Below are positions 1 through 7,517 of a stretch of DNA of 36,825 nt, one piece after another; positions within the stretch are counted from its first letter, which is position 1; every line of letters begins with the position of its first letter. Made by a program: the position numbers and the translations under genes. The notes under the pieces were generated by a model, which worked only from the letters and a program-made list of their open reading frames with translations, searched no databases and was not told the DNA's origin. This DNA is from Deltaproteobacteria bacterium. Its GTDB lineage: Bacteria; Desulfobacterota; JAENJC01. The DNA lies in the NCBI GenBank assembly GCA_030646755.1, contig JAUSKU010000069.1:1-36825 (forward strand), read 5' to 3'.

Positions 1-2
1 GA

Positions 3-128
3 GTTTTTGACAGCATTGATGCTCTTGAAAACAATTTATCGTCATCGTTACGGGAAATGGAGTTGGATAGCAAACGTGTGAAGTCTATTGTTGCTTGGCC
101 GTGGATTATTAATTCACTTATGAATTAG
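3..128 (+). CDS. C-terminal fragment of a protein, possibly an IS630-like transposase
   Basis: The window opens inside this reading frame, which runs 41 codons to a TAG stop at 126-128; its 5' part lies outside the window. The residues include an acidic helix-like stretch followed by VKSIVAWPWIINSL at the end. That ending resembles, from memory, the C-termini of some IS630-family transposases, where a short helix precedes an SI..WPWI-type motif. The match is weak because so little sequence is visible. If correct, an insertion sequence ends just downstream, which would explain why the following outer-membrane gene lacks a signal peptide. It could equally be the tail of an unrelated gene. Confidence 0.35.
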   Translation, partial: VFDSIDALENNLSSSLREMELDSKRVKSIVAWPWIINSLMN

Positions 129-151
129 AAATGGAATTAGAGGGCGCGCGC

Positions 152-167
152 TCAACCGAAGGGTTGA
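152..167. repeat. Short hairpin between the partial gene and the barrel gene
   Basis: TCAACC (152-157) and GGTTGA (162-167) form a perfect 6-bp stem around a 4-base loop. It sits between the end of the upstream fragment and the first usable start codon of the barrel gene. It may belong to the end of a mobile element, or it may be only a chance hairpin. Confidence 0.35.
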
Positions 168-168
168 A

Positions 169-3100
169 TTGAGGATCGTTTCGGAAACAGCCGTTTTGTG
201 GCCTGAACTTAAGAACATCAAGGACAGGAGCGGCGTCAAGGATGTTGAGATAACTGGTGTTAAACCTGTAGAAAAGTCTGCTGAGGAAAAGGAAGGAGAG
301 GAAAGGATAAAAGCCAGGACCATGCCTGAATTTGACAGCGCCTGGCTGGACAAGGCGGAACCTGGTCTTGCCTTTGTATGGCCCTACGACGGCTTCCATC
401 CTCCCATTCCGAGCGTAAAGATAGCCGTAAAGCATGACCCTGGAAAGAAGCTCAGGCTCCTTATGAACGGAGAAGAGGTGGATCCCCTTTACCTCGACGG
501 GACAAAGAAGAGGAGTGACAACCAGGCGGCAGTAAGCCTGTGGATAGGCGTTCATGTAAAGGACGGGGATAACCTGTTTGAGGCTGTAGAATATGGTCAG
601 GACGGGATTGAAAGCAATCGCATAAAGCGGATCATTCATTATTCAGGGCCTCCCGTGAAGGTCGAACTGGTTCCGGCAAAGTCAAGGCTTACTGCGGACG
701 GGAAGACGCCGTCTGTAATTGCCGTTCGCCTCACGGACAAGGACGGCCATCCGGCAAGGGAGGGAGTAATCGGCGAATATGCCCTTGATCCTCCTTATCT
801 GCCACTTCAGAAGGTGGAGGATTTGCAGAAGGACCCGCTGACTATGTCAAAGAGCGAGAGATTGAATTACATGGTGGGGGAAGACGGAATTGCCCTTATT
901 GAGCTTCTCCCTACCTCCCATACAGGAGAGGCTACGCTTAGATTCAATCTTGTCGGCGGTGAAAATGAGGTCCGCACATGGCTTACCCCAGGGGAGCGTG
1001 ACTGGATACTCGTCGGCCTGGCAGAAGGGACGGCCGGATACAACACCGTGAGTGGAAATATGGAGAGTCTTGGTGACTCCGGCGCAGACGATAAATATTA
1101 TGACAACGGCAGGATCGCATTCTTCGCCAAGGGGATGATAAAGGGTAAATGGCTCCTGACAATGGCTTACGACAGCGACAAAAAAGGGATAAAGAATAAC
1201 GACAGCCTGTACGGAACCATAGACCCTGACAAGTATTACACTCTTTACGGCGATGCTACACAGCAGGGTTACGAAGCTGCCAGCGCGAGGAGCCTGTATC
1301 TTAAAATAGAGAGAGACAAGTTCTATGCCCTCTTCGGTGATTTCGAGACCGGGCTTAACGTAACAGAATTGTCGCGATACAACCGCAATTTAAACGGCCT
1401 GAAATCGGAAATGAAGGGCGAAAGGTTCGACTTTAATGTCTTCGCCAGCGACACGAACCAGGCATTTAAGAAGGTCGAGATCAGGGGAGAGGGGATTTCG
1501 GGCTTGTACGACCTCAAAAGTGAAAATATCGTTCTGAATTCAGAGTCTGTTACCATAGAAACAAGAGACCGCTTTAAGAGCGAGGTCATAATATCCTCGG
1601 TAACGCTGAGCCGTCATATTGATTATAATATTGACTATGACGCAGGGACCATATATTTCAAGTCCCCTGTTTACAGCACGGATGAGGAGTTTAACCCGAT
1701 TTACATCGTTGTCACTTACGAGTCTTTTGACTCGTCCGACATGTCCTATAATTACGGGGGCAGGGGCGCGGTAAGGATGCTGGATAACAGGGTTGAGTTG
1801 GGCGCTACCTATGTCCATGAGGGGCAGAAAGGGGGAGAGGGGGATCTGACAGGGATTGACGCAAAGTTGAAGCTCAACGATCAGACCGAAATAAGGACCG
1901 AGTATGCTGCGACTGATACCGATTTCGATGGAAATGAGTCGAAGGGCAGCGCATATCTTGCCGAGATGACCCACAGGTCGGAGAAGGTGAATGGAAAAGT
2001 ATATATACGAGAGCAGGAGAGCGAATTCGGCCTCGGACAGCAGAATGCAAGCGAGTCCGGTACGCGCAAAATTGGATTCGATGGGACATACCGCGTGGAC
2101 GAAAAATTAAGCGTCAATACAGAGGCTTACAGGCAGCACAATCTTTCAACCGACGAGACCAATGACATGCTCTCGGCGCAGGCGAGGTATAACGAAAAGC
2201 AATATGAACTGCACGGCGGTTTGAGACACGCCCAGGACACGCTTGATAACGGAGACGTTAACAGCTCGGAGCAGGTTACCGCAGGCGGCTCCTACCGCAT
2301 GATGGAAGACCGCCTTGTCCTCAGGTTAGACCGCGAGCAATCTCTCTTCGGCAGCAATGACAGCGCCGATTACCCGACCAGGACAACTTTAGGAGCGGAC
2401 TACAAACTGAATGAAACAGCTTCCCTTGTTGTGGCCCAGGAGTTTGCCGAGGGAGAGGACACAGATACACAGACCACCCGGATAGGGATAAAGGCGTCTC
2501 CATGGAATGGCGGGCAGATAAGCTCTTCCCTGGAGCAGCAGTACACGGAAAACGGGGCCAGGGTCTTCGCAGTCAATGGACTCAAGCAGGGATGGCAGAT
2601 CACGAAAAAATGGAGCGTGGATGGCGGACTGGATCGCAGCGAAACCCTGAGAAATGATGATGCAGCATCCGGGGGTTCTGACTTCACAGCAGTCTCTATG
2701 GGCGTCGGATATAAAGAGGAAAAGTGGTCCTGGACCGGACGCATAGAGAAGCGGGATTCCGAAGACGAGGACAAGGTCGGCGTCTTTACGGGCGCTTACG
2801 GGGAGGTAAAAGAGGGACTCGGGCTTGCGGCTGCCTTGCAGGCCTTCAGGAGCGAATCCTCATCCGGGGCGGACAAGACCAGCGGAGACATTCGCTTCAG
2901 CCTGGCATACAGGCCGAAGGAAACAAAATGGATCGTGCTTGACCGCCTCGACTATATATTCGATGAAGAAAAGGGTGGCGGATTCGATTATGACAACTGG
3001 CGCATAATCAACAATCTGAACGCTAATTACAAGGCAAACAGGAAGACGCAGATATCCCTTCAGTACGGAGCCAAGTATGTAAACGAGACCATAGACGACA

Positions 3101-3414
3101 CTGATTACAGCGGATACACAGACCTTATGGGGCTTGAAGGACGTTATGACGTAACTAAGAAGTGGGACATAGGGCTTAGGGCCAGCGCTCTGCATTCATG
3201 GGAAGTCAACCAGTTCAAATACGGCTACGGGCCGTCTCTGGGTTACAATGTTATGAAAAATGTCTGGTTAAGCGTCGGATACAACATCATCGGTTTCAGG
3301 GACGAGGACTTTTCAAAGGCCGATTTTACAAGCGAGGGGCCTTACGTTAAGTTCAGGCTGAAGTTCGACCAGGGATCCGCGAAGGATGCGGTAAAATGGT
3401 TTAATGGACAGTAG
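169..3414 (+). CDS. Large outer-membrane beta-barrel protein with Ig-like domain, probably 5'-truncated
   Basis: The reading frame is open from 124 (upstream stop TGA at 121-123). The first plausible start is TTG 169, with a weak AAGGG upstream. The 1081-residue product has no signal peptide, although the rest looks exported. Residues about 55-160 resemble the soluble domain seen at the front of large outer-membrane proteins, and about 163-290 look like a bacterial Ig-like (Big-1 type) domain. From about 290 to the end there are alternating aromatic/polar strands with Asp/Gly/Asn-rich turns, typical of a wide outer-membrane barrel. A last strand (YVKFRLKF) lies about 15 residues before the C-terminus. 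The likely role is a surface porin or export channel, but the substrate is unknown. The missing signal peptide and the transposase-like tail upstream suggest that the true N-terminus was lost, so this may be a broken gene. Confidence 0.7.
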   Translation: MRIVSETAVLWPELKNIKDRSGVKDVEITGVKPVEKSAEEKEGEERIKARTMPEFDSAWLDKAEPGLAFVWPYDGFHPPIPSVKIAVKHDPGKKLRLLMNGEEVDPLYLDGTKKRSDNQAAVSLWIGVHVKDGDNLFEAVEYGQDGIESNRIKRIIHYSGPPVKVELVPAKSRLTADGKTPSVIAVRLTDKDGHPAREGVIGEYALDPPYLPLQKVEDLQKDPLTMSKSERLNYMVGEDGIALIELLPTSHTGEATLRFNLVGGENEVRTWLTPGERDWILVGLAEGTAGYNTVSGNMESLGDSGADDKYYDNGRIAFFAKGMIKGKWLLTMAYDSDKKGIKNNDSLYGTIDPDKYYTLYGDATQQGYEAASARSLYLKIERDKFYALFGDFETGLNVTELSRYNRNLNGLKSEMKGERFDFNVFASDTNQAFKKVEIRGEGISGLYDLKSENIVLNSESVTIETRDRFKSEVIISSVTLSRHIDYNIDYDAGTIYFKSPVYSTDEEFNPIYIVVTYESFDSSDMSYNYGGRGAVRMLDNRVELGATYVHEGQKGGEGDLTGIDAKLKLNDQTEIRTEYAATDTDFDGNESKGSAYLAEMTHRSEKVNGKVYIREQESEFGLGQQNASESGTRKIGFDGTYRVDEKLSVNTEAYRQHNLSTDETNDMLSAQARYNEKQYELHGGLRHAQDTLDNGDVNSSEQVTAGGSYRMMEDRLVLRLDREQSLFGSNDSADYPTRTTLGADYKLNETASLVVAQEFAEGEDTDTQTTRIGIKASPWNGGQISSSLEQQYTENGARVFAVNGLKQGWQITKKWSVDGGLDRSETLRNDDAASGGSDFTAVSMGVGYKEEKWSWTGRIEKRDSEDEDKVGVFTGAYGEVKEGLGLAAALQAFRSESSSGADKTSGDIRFSLAYRPKETKWIVLDRLDYIFDEEKGGGFDYDNWRIINNLNANYKANRKTQISLQYGAKYVNETIDDTDYSGYTDLMGLEGRYDVTKKWDIGLRASALHSWEVNQFKYGYGPSLGYNVMKNVWLSVGYNIIGFRDEDFSKADFTSEGPYVKFRLKFDQGSAKDAVKWFNGQ

Positions 3415-3415
3415 T

Positions 3416-3483
3416 GGCGAATCTTGTATTCGCCCTGAATCTGGTATTCGCCCGGATATGATGGGCAAACACAAGGTTTGCCC
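3416..3483. repeat. Two tandem small palindromes of a dispersed intergenic repeat type
   Basis: Two hairpins lie in the gap after the barrel gene. GGCGAAT (3416-3422) pairs with ATTCGCC (3428-3434), and GGGCAAAC (3463-3470) pairs with GTTTGCCC (3476-3483). Each has a 5-base loop, and CTTGT in the first loop is the complement of ACAAG in the second. Between them is a further ATTCGCCC half-copy. Such GGGCGAAT/GGGCAAAC units are typical of multi-copy intergenic repeats. They could also slow or end transcription, but no T-run follows. Confidence 0.6.
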
Positions 3484-3553
3484 CTACAAATACCTATCTT
3501 AAATCCTCTTTATTAAATTCAATGTTTGTGATACATTCCCGCTATCATTCAAT

Positions 3554-4585
3554 ATGGAAAAGACCCTTAAAGAACTTGCGGAACTGGTTGAAGGGGAAGT
3601 ATCCGGCAACGGAGAACTTCTTATTAAAGGAGTAGCGCCCCTTGAATCGGCCGCTGAAGGCTACATAGCATTTATTACAAGCCCTAAGTATGCCGAATCT
3701 CTTAAAACCACATCGGCATCCGCCGTTATTGTCCCATTAGACATGAAGGTTGAGGGGAAGGACCTCATTCTCTCCAAAAATCCGCAGCTGGCATTTGCAA
3801 AGCTTCTTACTCTCTATACATCAAAAACATATATCTCAAAAGGAATAGACCGAAGGGCGTTCATCGGCAGAAATCCCTTAATAGGAAAAGATGTAACCGT
3901 ATATCCCTTTGCGTATATAGGAGACCATGTTGAGGTCGGGGACAGGACGGTCATACACCCGAGGGCGCATATAGGGAACGGCTGCACATTGGGAGAGGAC
4001 GTCGTTATCTACCCTAATGCAACTATCATGGATGGATGCATAATCGGGAACAGGGTAATCATCCACGCTGGGGCAGTGATAGGGAGCGATGGCTTCGGAT
4101 ACGCCAGGGACTGGAAGAAACATTATAAGATCCCCCAAGTCGGGATTGTCCGGATAGATGACGATGTGGAGATAGGGGCCAACACCACCATTGACAGGGC
4201 TTCCTTTGGCAGGACATGGATAAAGAGTGGGACAAAGATAGACAACCTGGTTCAGGTGGCCCACAATGTAGTCATTGGGGAAGACAGTATCATTGTAGCC
4301 CAGGTTGGAATTGCCGGTAGCAGCAAAATAGGAAATAATGTAATCCTTGCCGGACAGGCAGCTATTTCCGACCATGTAACCATAGGGGACAACGTGACAG
4401 TGGGAGGTCAGTCTGGCGTGATTTCTGATATCCCTGATAACCAGGTAATGTCTGGATATCCCACCATACCTCATAGGGAATGGTTAAAGGCGTCCCTTAC
4501 ATTTCCTCACCTGCCTGAGATGAGGAAGTCTATAAACGAGCTGAAGAAGAAGGTTGCAGAGCTGGAAGCAAAACTAAAATCGTAA
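3554..4585 (+). CDS. lpxD: UDP-3-O-(3-hydroxyacyl)glucosamine N-acyltransferase LpxD
   Basis: LpxD adds the second 3-hydroxyacyl chain, from acyl-ACP, to the 2-amino group of UDP-3-O-acylglucosamine. This is the third step of lipid A synthesis in the cytoplasm. The 343-residue length is normal. Residues 1-100 form the uridine-binding N-terminal domain, and 101-300 are hexapeptide repeats of a left-handed parallel beta-helix (I-G-x-x-V pattern). The catalytic histidine is H237 in [10 protein letters not shown], matching the active-site His of the E. coli enzyme. A Lys/Glu-rich C-terminal helix (about 322-343) is the usual trimer-closing helix. It is the first gene of a tight lpxD-fabZ-lpxA operon. 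No strong promoter is obvious in the 140 bases upstream. Confidence 0.97.
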   Translation: MEKTLKELAELVEGEVSGNGELLIKGVAPLESAAEGYIAFITSPKYAESLKTTSASAVIVPLDMKVEGKDLILSKNPQLAFAKLLTLYTSKTYISKGIDRRAFIGRNPLIGKDVTVYPFAYIGDHVEVGDRTVIHPRAHIGNGCTLGEDVVIYPNATIMDGCIIGNRVIIHAGAVIGSDGFGYARDWKKHYKIPQVGIVRIDDDVEIGANTTIDRASFGRTWIKSGTKIDNLVQVAHNVVIGEDSIIVAQVGIAGSSKIGNNVILAGQAAISDHVTIGDNVTVGGQSGVISDIPDNQVMSGYPTIPHREWLKASLTFPHLPEMRKSINELKKKVAELEAKLKS

Positions 4586-4606
4586 GGGCGGGGTCATTCC
4601 GCCCTT
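4584..4606. repeat. Intergenic hairpin between lpxD and fabZ
   Basis: AAGGGCGG (4584-4591) and CCGCCCTT (4599-4606) form a perfect 8-bp GC-rich stem with a 7-base loop, beginning at the lpxD stop codon. No T-run follows, so it is more likely an mRNA-stabilising or processing hairpin than a terminator. It covers a TTG at 4605 that could otherwise be read as the fabZ start. Confidence 0.6.
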
Positions 4607-4613
4607 GCAATCC

Positions 4614-4620
4614 AGGAGGT
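4614..4620 (+). promoter_or_regulatory. Ribosome binding site that sets the fabZ start
   Basis: AGGAGGT at 4614-4620 lies 5 bases before ATG 4626. It selects that ATG over the in-frame TTG at 4605, which is upstream of the site and inside a hairpin. Confidence 0.8.
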
Positions 4621-4625
4621 CTAAT

Positions 4626-5063
4626 ATGGATATTAACGAGATAATGAAGTACCTGCCCCACAGATATCCCTTTCTATTGGTGGACAGGATACTGGAGATA
4701 GGGGAAGAAAAGATTGTCGGTATAAAGAACGTAACAATAAACGAGCCTTTTTTTCAGGGGCACTTCCCAGGGCATCCCATTATGCCCGGCGTCCTCATCA
4801 TAGAGGCCATGGCCCAGGTTGGCGGCATATTCGCCTTCAAGAGCCTGTCCGCAACACCTGAAAGCAAGGTGGTCTACTTCATGGGGGTAGACCATGCCCG
4901 CTTTAGAAAGCCTGTACTCCCCGGAGACCAGATAAGGTTTGAGCTTGAATTACTCAAGAAACGTGGTCCTGTATATAGTTTCAAAGGTAACGCCTTTGTA
5001 GACGGGAAACTGGTTGCAGAGGCAGAGCTTCTGGCGACGATAGTTGATAAGGAAAAGGGATAA
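4626..5063 (+). CDS. fabZ: 3-hydroxyacyl-ACP dehydratase FabZ
   Basis: FabZ removes water from 3-hydroxyacyl-ACP in fatty acid elongation and so competes with LpxA and LpxD for 3-hydroxyacyl-ACP. That is why the gene often sits with lpx genes. The 145-residue protein is a single hot-dog domain of normal length. The catalytic pair is visible: H46 in GHFPGHP and E60 in LIIEAMAQ. The start ATG 4626 is chosen because of the strong AGGAGGT 5 bases upstream and because the product then begins like its family (short N-terminus, then [13 protein letters not shown]). It lies between lpxD and lpxA with short gaps, so it is almost certainly co-transcribed. Confidence 0.97.
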   Translation: MDINEIMKYLPHRYPFLLVDRILEIGEEKIVGIKNVTINEPFFQGHFPGHPIMPGVLIIEAMAQVGGIFAFKSLSATPESKVVYFMGVDHARFRKPVLPGDQIRFELELLKKRGPVYSFKGNAFVDGKLVAEAELLATIVDKEKG

Positions 5064-5077
5064 GGATAGAGGTATAA

Positions 5078-5887
5078 GTGTCCGCTAAAATTCATAATAT
5101 GGCTGTCATTCACTCGAAAGCTGAGATCGGAGAGGGCGTTGAAATAGGCCCATATGCTGTGATCGGGGAGAACGTCAGGATTGGCGGCGGGAGCAAGATA
5201 GGCCCCCACGCAGTCATAGAAGGATGGACTGAGATAGGGAGCAACTGCGATATCGGCCCCTCAGTAGTTATAGGCACACCTCCCCAGGATATCGGATATA
5301 AAGGCCAGAGGGCATTTGTAAAGGTCGGCGACAACAATGTCCTGAGGGAGTTCGTCACTGTCCACAGGGCGTCAAAGGAGGATGGATACACTACTGTTGG
5401 GAATAACAACTTTATTATGGCGTACTCCCATATAGCCCATGACTGCAAGCTCGGCAACAATATAATAATCGCCAACTATGCCGGGATTTCAGGTCATGTG
5501 GAGATCGGCGACAGGACCGTCATCTCCGGCCTGGTAGGGATCCACCAGTTCGTCAGGATTGGGACCATGTGCATGATCGGCGGTATGTCGAGGATACTCC
5601 GGGACATAGTCCCTTACGTTATTACTGAGGGTCACACTGCAACACCCAGGGGGCTGAATGCAATAGGGCTTCGGAGGAATGGCGTAGACAGTCAGACCAG
5701 GACAGAGATAAAGAAGGCTTATAAACTGCTATTCAGAAGCGATCTGACAACAGAGCAGGCCCTGGAAAGGATAAGGACCGAGGTCAAAGATACACCGGAG
5801 ATCCGGGAGTTTGTAAAGTTTGTAGAGGGGTCAAAGCGCGGGATAGCACGGCCTGAGAGCTTAATAGAGGAGGAGACAGAGGAATGA
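5078..5887 (+). CDS. lpxA: UDP-N-acetylglucosamine O-acyltransferase LpxA
   Basis: LpxA transfers a 3-hydroxyacyl chain from ACP to the 3-position of UDP-GlcNAc, the first step of lipid A synthesis. The 269 residues match the family. An N-terminal hexapeptide-repeat beta-helix (about 10-190) is followed by a helical C-terminal domain that contributes to acyl-ACP binding. The motif HIAHDC gives H118 and the catalytic base H121. The start is GTG 5078, with GAGGT just upstream and 14 bases after the fabZ stop. The gene ends in a 4-base ATGA overlap with the next gene, so the two are translationally coupled. Confidence 0.97.
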   Translation: MSAKIHNMAVIHSKAEIGEGVEIGPYAVIGENVRIGGGSKIGPHAVIEGWTEIGSNCDIGPSVVIGTPPQDIGYKGQRAFVKVGDNNVLREFVTVHRASKEDGYTTVGNNNFIMAYSHIAHDCKLGNNIIIANYAGISGHVEIGDRTVISGLVGIHQFVRIGTMCMIGGMSRILRDIVPYVITEGHTATPRGLNAIGLRRNGVDSQTRTEIKKAYKLLFRSDLTTEQALERIRTEVKDTPEIREFVKFVEGSKRGIARPESLIEEETEE

Positions 5888-6846
5888 CAAGGGTTGGAGT
5901 AATTGGGACAGGACATATGGGGCAGTACCATGTAAACGTATACTCGGAGCTTCCTAATGCAAAACTGGCAGGTATTGCCGACATAAGCGAGGAGAGGGTT
6001 GAGGCGGTAGCCAAGAGGTTCAAGACAAAGGGGTACACCGACTACAGGAAGCTGATCGGTCAGGTGGACGCCGTGACTGTGGCTGTGCCCACAGGAAAGC
6101 ATTACGAGGTGGCAAAGGAGTTCCTTTCAGCAGGGGTCCATGTCCTCCTTGAAAAGCCCATTACACCTACACTCAAAGAAGCAAAGGAGCTTTACTCCAT
6201 TGCAAAGAAAAAGAAAGTGACGCTCCAGGTTGGACATGTGGAAAGGTTCAACGGCGCCATCCAGGAAGTTAAGAAGATAATCAAGAACCCGCTCCTGGTC
6301 GAGACTCGGAGGATCGGGCCGTTTGTCCAGAGGGTGCAGGATGACGGTGTCGTGCTTGACCTTATGATCCACGATATAGATATAGTCCTGAACCTTGTCA
6401 ATTCGGAGATCGTCAAGGTTAACGCCGTCGGAGGTTCCGTTTATACTAAGAACGGGGACTATGCCAATGTCCAGATATCCTTTGAAAACGGCTGCGTGGC
6501 AAGCCTGATAGCAAGCAGGGTGAGCCAGGAGAAGGTGAGGACCCTCGCCGTGTCCCAGAAGGATGTCTATATATCCCTGGACTATGGGGCACAGGAACTG
6601 CATGTCCACAGGCAGGCATCCTCCCAGTATTTCCTCTCGAAGGAAGAGCTTAAGTATAAGCAGGAGTCGATGATAGAGAGGGTCTTTGTCCACAAAGACA
6701 ACCCCCTTAAGCTGGAGGTAAAACACTTCCTTGACTGCGCAACGAAAAGGGCGGAAAGGGCCCTGTCCCCTGAAAGCGATCTCCGCTCCCTTGAAGTTGC
6801 CTTAAAGGTTCAGGATATACTGAAAAAAGATGGAGTAATAAAATAG
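5884..6846 (+). CDS. Gfo/Idh/MocA-family NAD(P)-dependent sugar oxidoreductase
   Basis: The 320-residue protein has a Rossmann nucleotide-binding motif GVIGTGHMG (5-13) and the family signature EKP (90-92). The C-terminal substrate domain includes the helix around IHDIDIVLNLV. Family members oxidise or reduce hydroxyls on (nucleotide) sugars. Its ATG overlaps the lpxA stop (ATGA), so it is coupled to lipid A synthesis. In Acidithiobacillus and Leptospira a member (GnnA) oxidises the 3-OH of UDP-GlcNAc so that GnnB can aminate it, giving amide-linked lipid A. A similar role here is possible, but no aminotransferase follows, so the substrate remains open. lpxB, often next in such operons, is also absent from the window. 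Confidence 0.85.
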   Translation: MTRVGVIGTGHMGQYHVNVYSELPNAKLAGIADISEERVEAVAKRFKTKGYTDYRKLIGQVDAVTVAVPTGKHYEVAKEFLSAGVHVLLEKPITPTLKEAKELYSIAKKKKVTLQVGHVERFNGAIQEVKKIIKNPLLVETRRIGPFVQRVQDDGVVLDLMIHDIDIVLNLVNSEIVKVNAVGGSVYTKNGDYANVQISFENGCVASLIASRVSQEKVRTLAVSQKDVYISLDYGAQELHVHRQASSQYFLSKEELKYKQESMIERVFVHKDNPLKLEVKHFLDCATKRAERALSPESDLRSLEVALKVQDILKKDGVIK

Positions 6847-6859
6847 ACCTCCCCTTAAT

Positions 6860-6900
6860 CCCCTCCTTGGCAAGGAGGGGCATGGGGTGGTGGTTTTTTT
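6860..6900 (+). repeat. Palindromic repeat with trailing T-run after the lpx operon, possible terminator
   Basis: CCCCTCCTT (6860-6868) and AAGGAGGGG (6872-6880) form a perfect 9-bp stem with a 3-base loop. A run of seven T follows at 6894-6900, after a 13-base spacer. The sequence looks like a common intergenic repeat. The spacer makes it a poor intrinsic terminator, so termination after the oxidoreductase gene is only possible. The next gene starts 3 bases after the T-run. Confidence 0.5.
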
Positions 6901-6903
6901 CTT

Positions 6904-7377
6904 ATGAAGATCGCAGTAATGTCCGACACCCACGGGAATGTGCAACTTGCTGTTAAGGCGTTGAAACAGAACGGCAAGATTGACAGGCTTATCCATCTTG
7001 GAGACCATTACAGGGATGGAGTAGCGATTGGCGATAAAACCAGGCTTCACGTTGACGCCATTTCAGGAAATACAGACATAAGTTCTGAGCCATGGACTGA
7101 AAGAGAAAAGATATTAGAGCTTGATGGGGTCAGGATTTTTGTTACTCACGGCGACATTTACAAGGTCAAACAGGGTATCGACCGGCTGGTCGGAAAAGCC
7201 ATAGAAGAAGATGTTCAGGCAGTCCTCTTCGGCCACACGCACCTTCCAATGAAGCAGCGAATAGGGAATATCCTCTTCCTGAACCCAGGATGCATCCTTT
7301 CCAATAACTCCAGCAACAGTTATGCCCTTCTATGTCTTACTAACGGCCATCTGGAAGGGGAGATTGTCAAGATATAG
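6904..7377 (+). CDS. YfcE/MJ0936-family metallophosphodiesterase
   Basis: A 157-residue calcineurin-type phosphoesterase. All metal ligands are visible: D8 and H10 in SDTHGN, D34 in LGDH, N56 in SGNTD, H82 in THGD, and H111/H113 in GHTHLP. The fold binds two divalent metals and cleaves phosphodiesters; the small YfcE/MJ0936 group acts on simple phosphodiesters in vitro and its natural substrate is mostly unknown. It lies 57 bases after the lpx operon on the same strand, separated by a palindromic repeat. The size rules against LpxH, the lipid A pyrophosphatase of the same superfamily, which is about 240 residues. Confidence 0.9.
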   Translation: MKIAVMSDTHGNVQLAVKALKQNGKIDRLIHLGDHYRDGVAIGDKTRLHVDAISGNTDISSEPWTEREKILELDGVRIFVTHGDIYKVKQGIDRLVGKAIEEDVQAVLFGHTHLPMKQRIGNILFLNPGCILSNNSSNSYALLCLTNGHLEGEIVKI

Positions 7378-7386
7378 TTCAACCTA

Positions 7387-7465
7387 TCCCCACCCTGCCC
7401 TACCCCTTGAAAGTGAGGGAGCTTTTTTCCTCTCCCTCAGGGAGAGGATTAAGGTGAGGGTGGGA
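7387..7465. repeat. Palindromic intergenic repeat (CCCACCCT...AGGGTGGG type)
   Basis: Outer arms CCCACCCT (7389-7396) and AGGGTGGG (7457-7464) enclose a perfect inner hairpin, CCTCTCCC (7429-7436) with GGGAGAGG (7440-7447). The element fills the gap between the phosphodiesterase and the flavoprotein. A related sequence (GGGAGAGG... GGTGAGGG) is found inside hsdR at 22847-22894. It is therefore probably a mobile, multi-copy palindrome. Confidence 0.7.
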
Positions 7466-7517
7466 TGCGAAATTATATATGACCTCACATACAGGCACAT
7501 CGAAAGAGGGGTGGTTT

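Noticed and set aside
1540..1974. Frames antisense to the barrel gene
   Set aside because: No start signals or domains; the sense frame is continuous and protein-like throughout.
3878..4474. A 198-codon frame antisense to lpxD
   Set aside because: It is an artefact of the repetitive hexapeptide codons of lpxD; no start signal and no recognisable domain.
6904..7377. Metallophosphoesterase as LpxH of the lipid A pathway
   Set aside because: It is only 157 residues and has the YfcE/MJ0936 layout; LpxH is about 240 residues.
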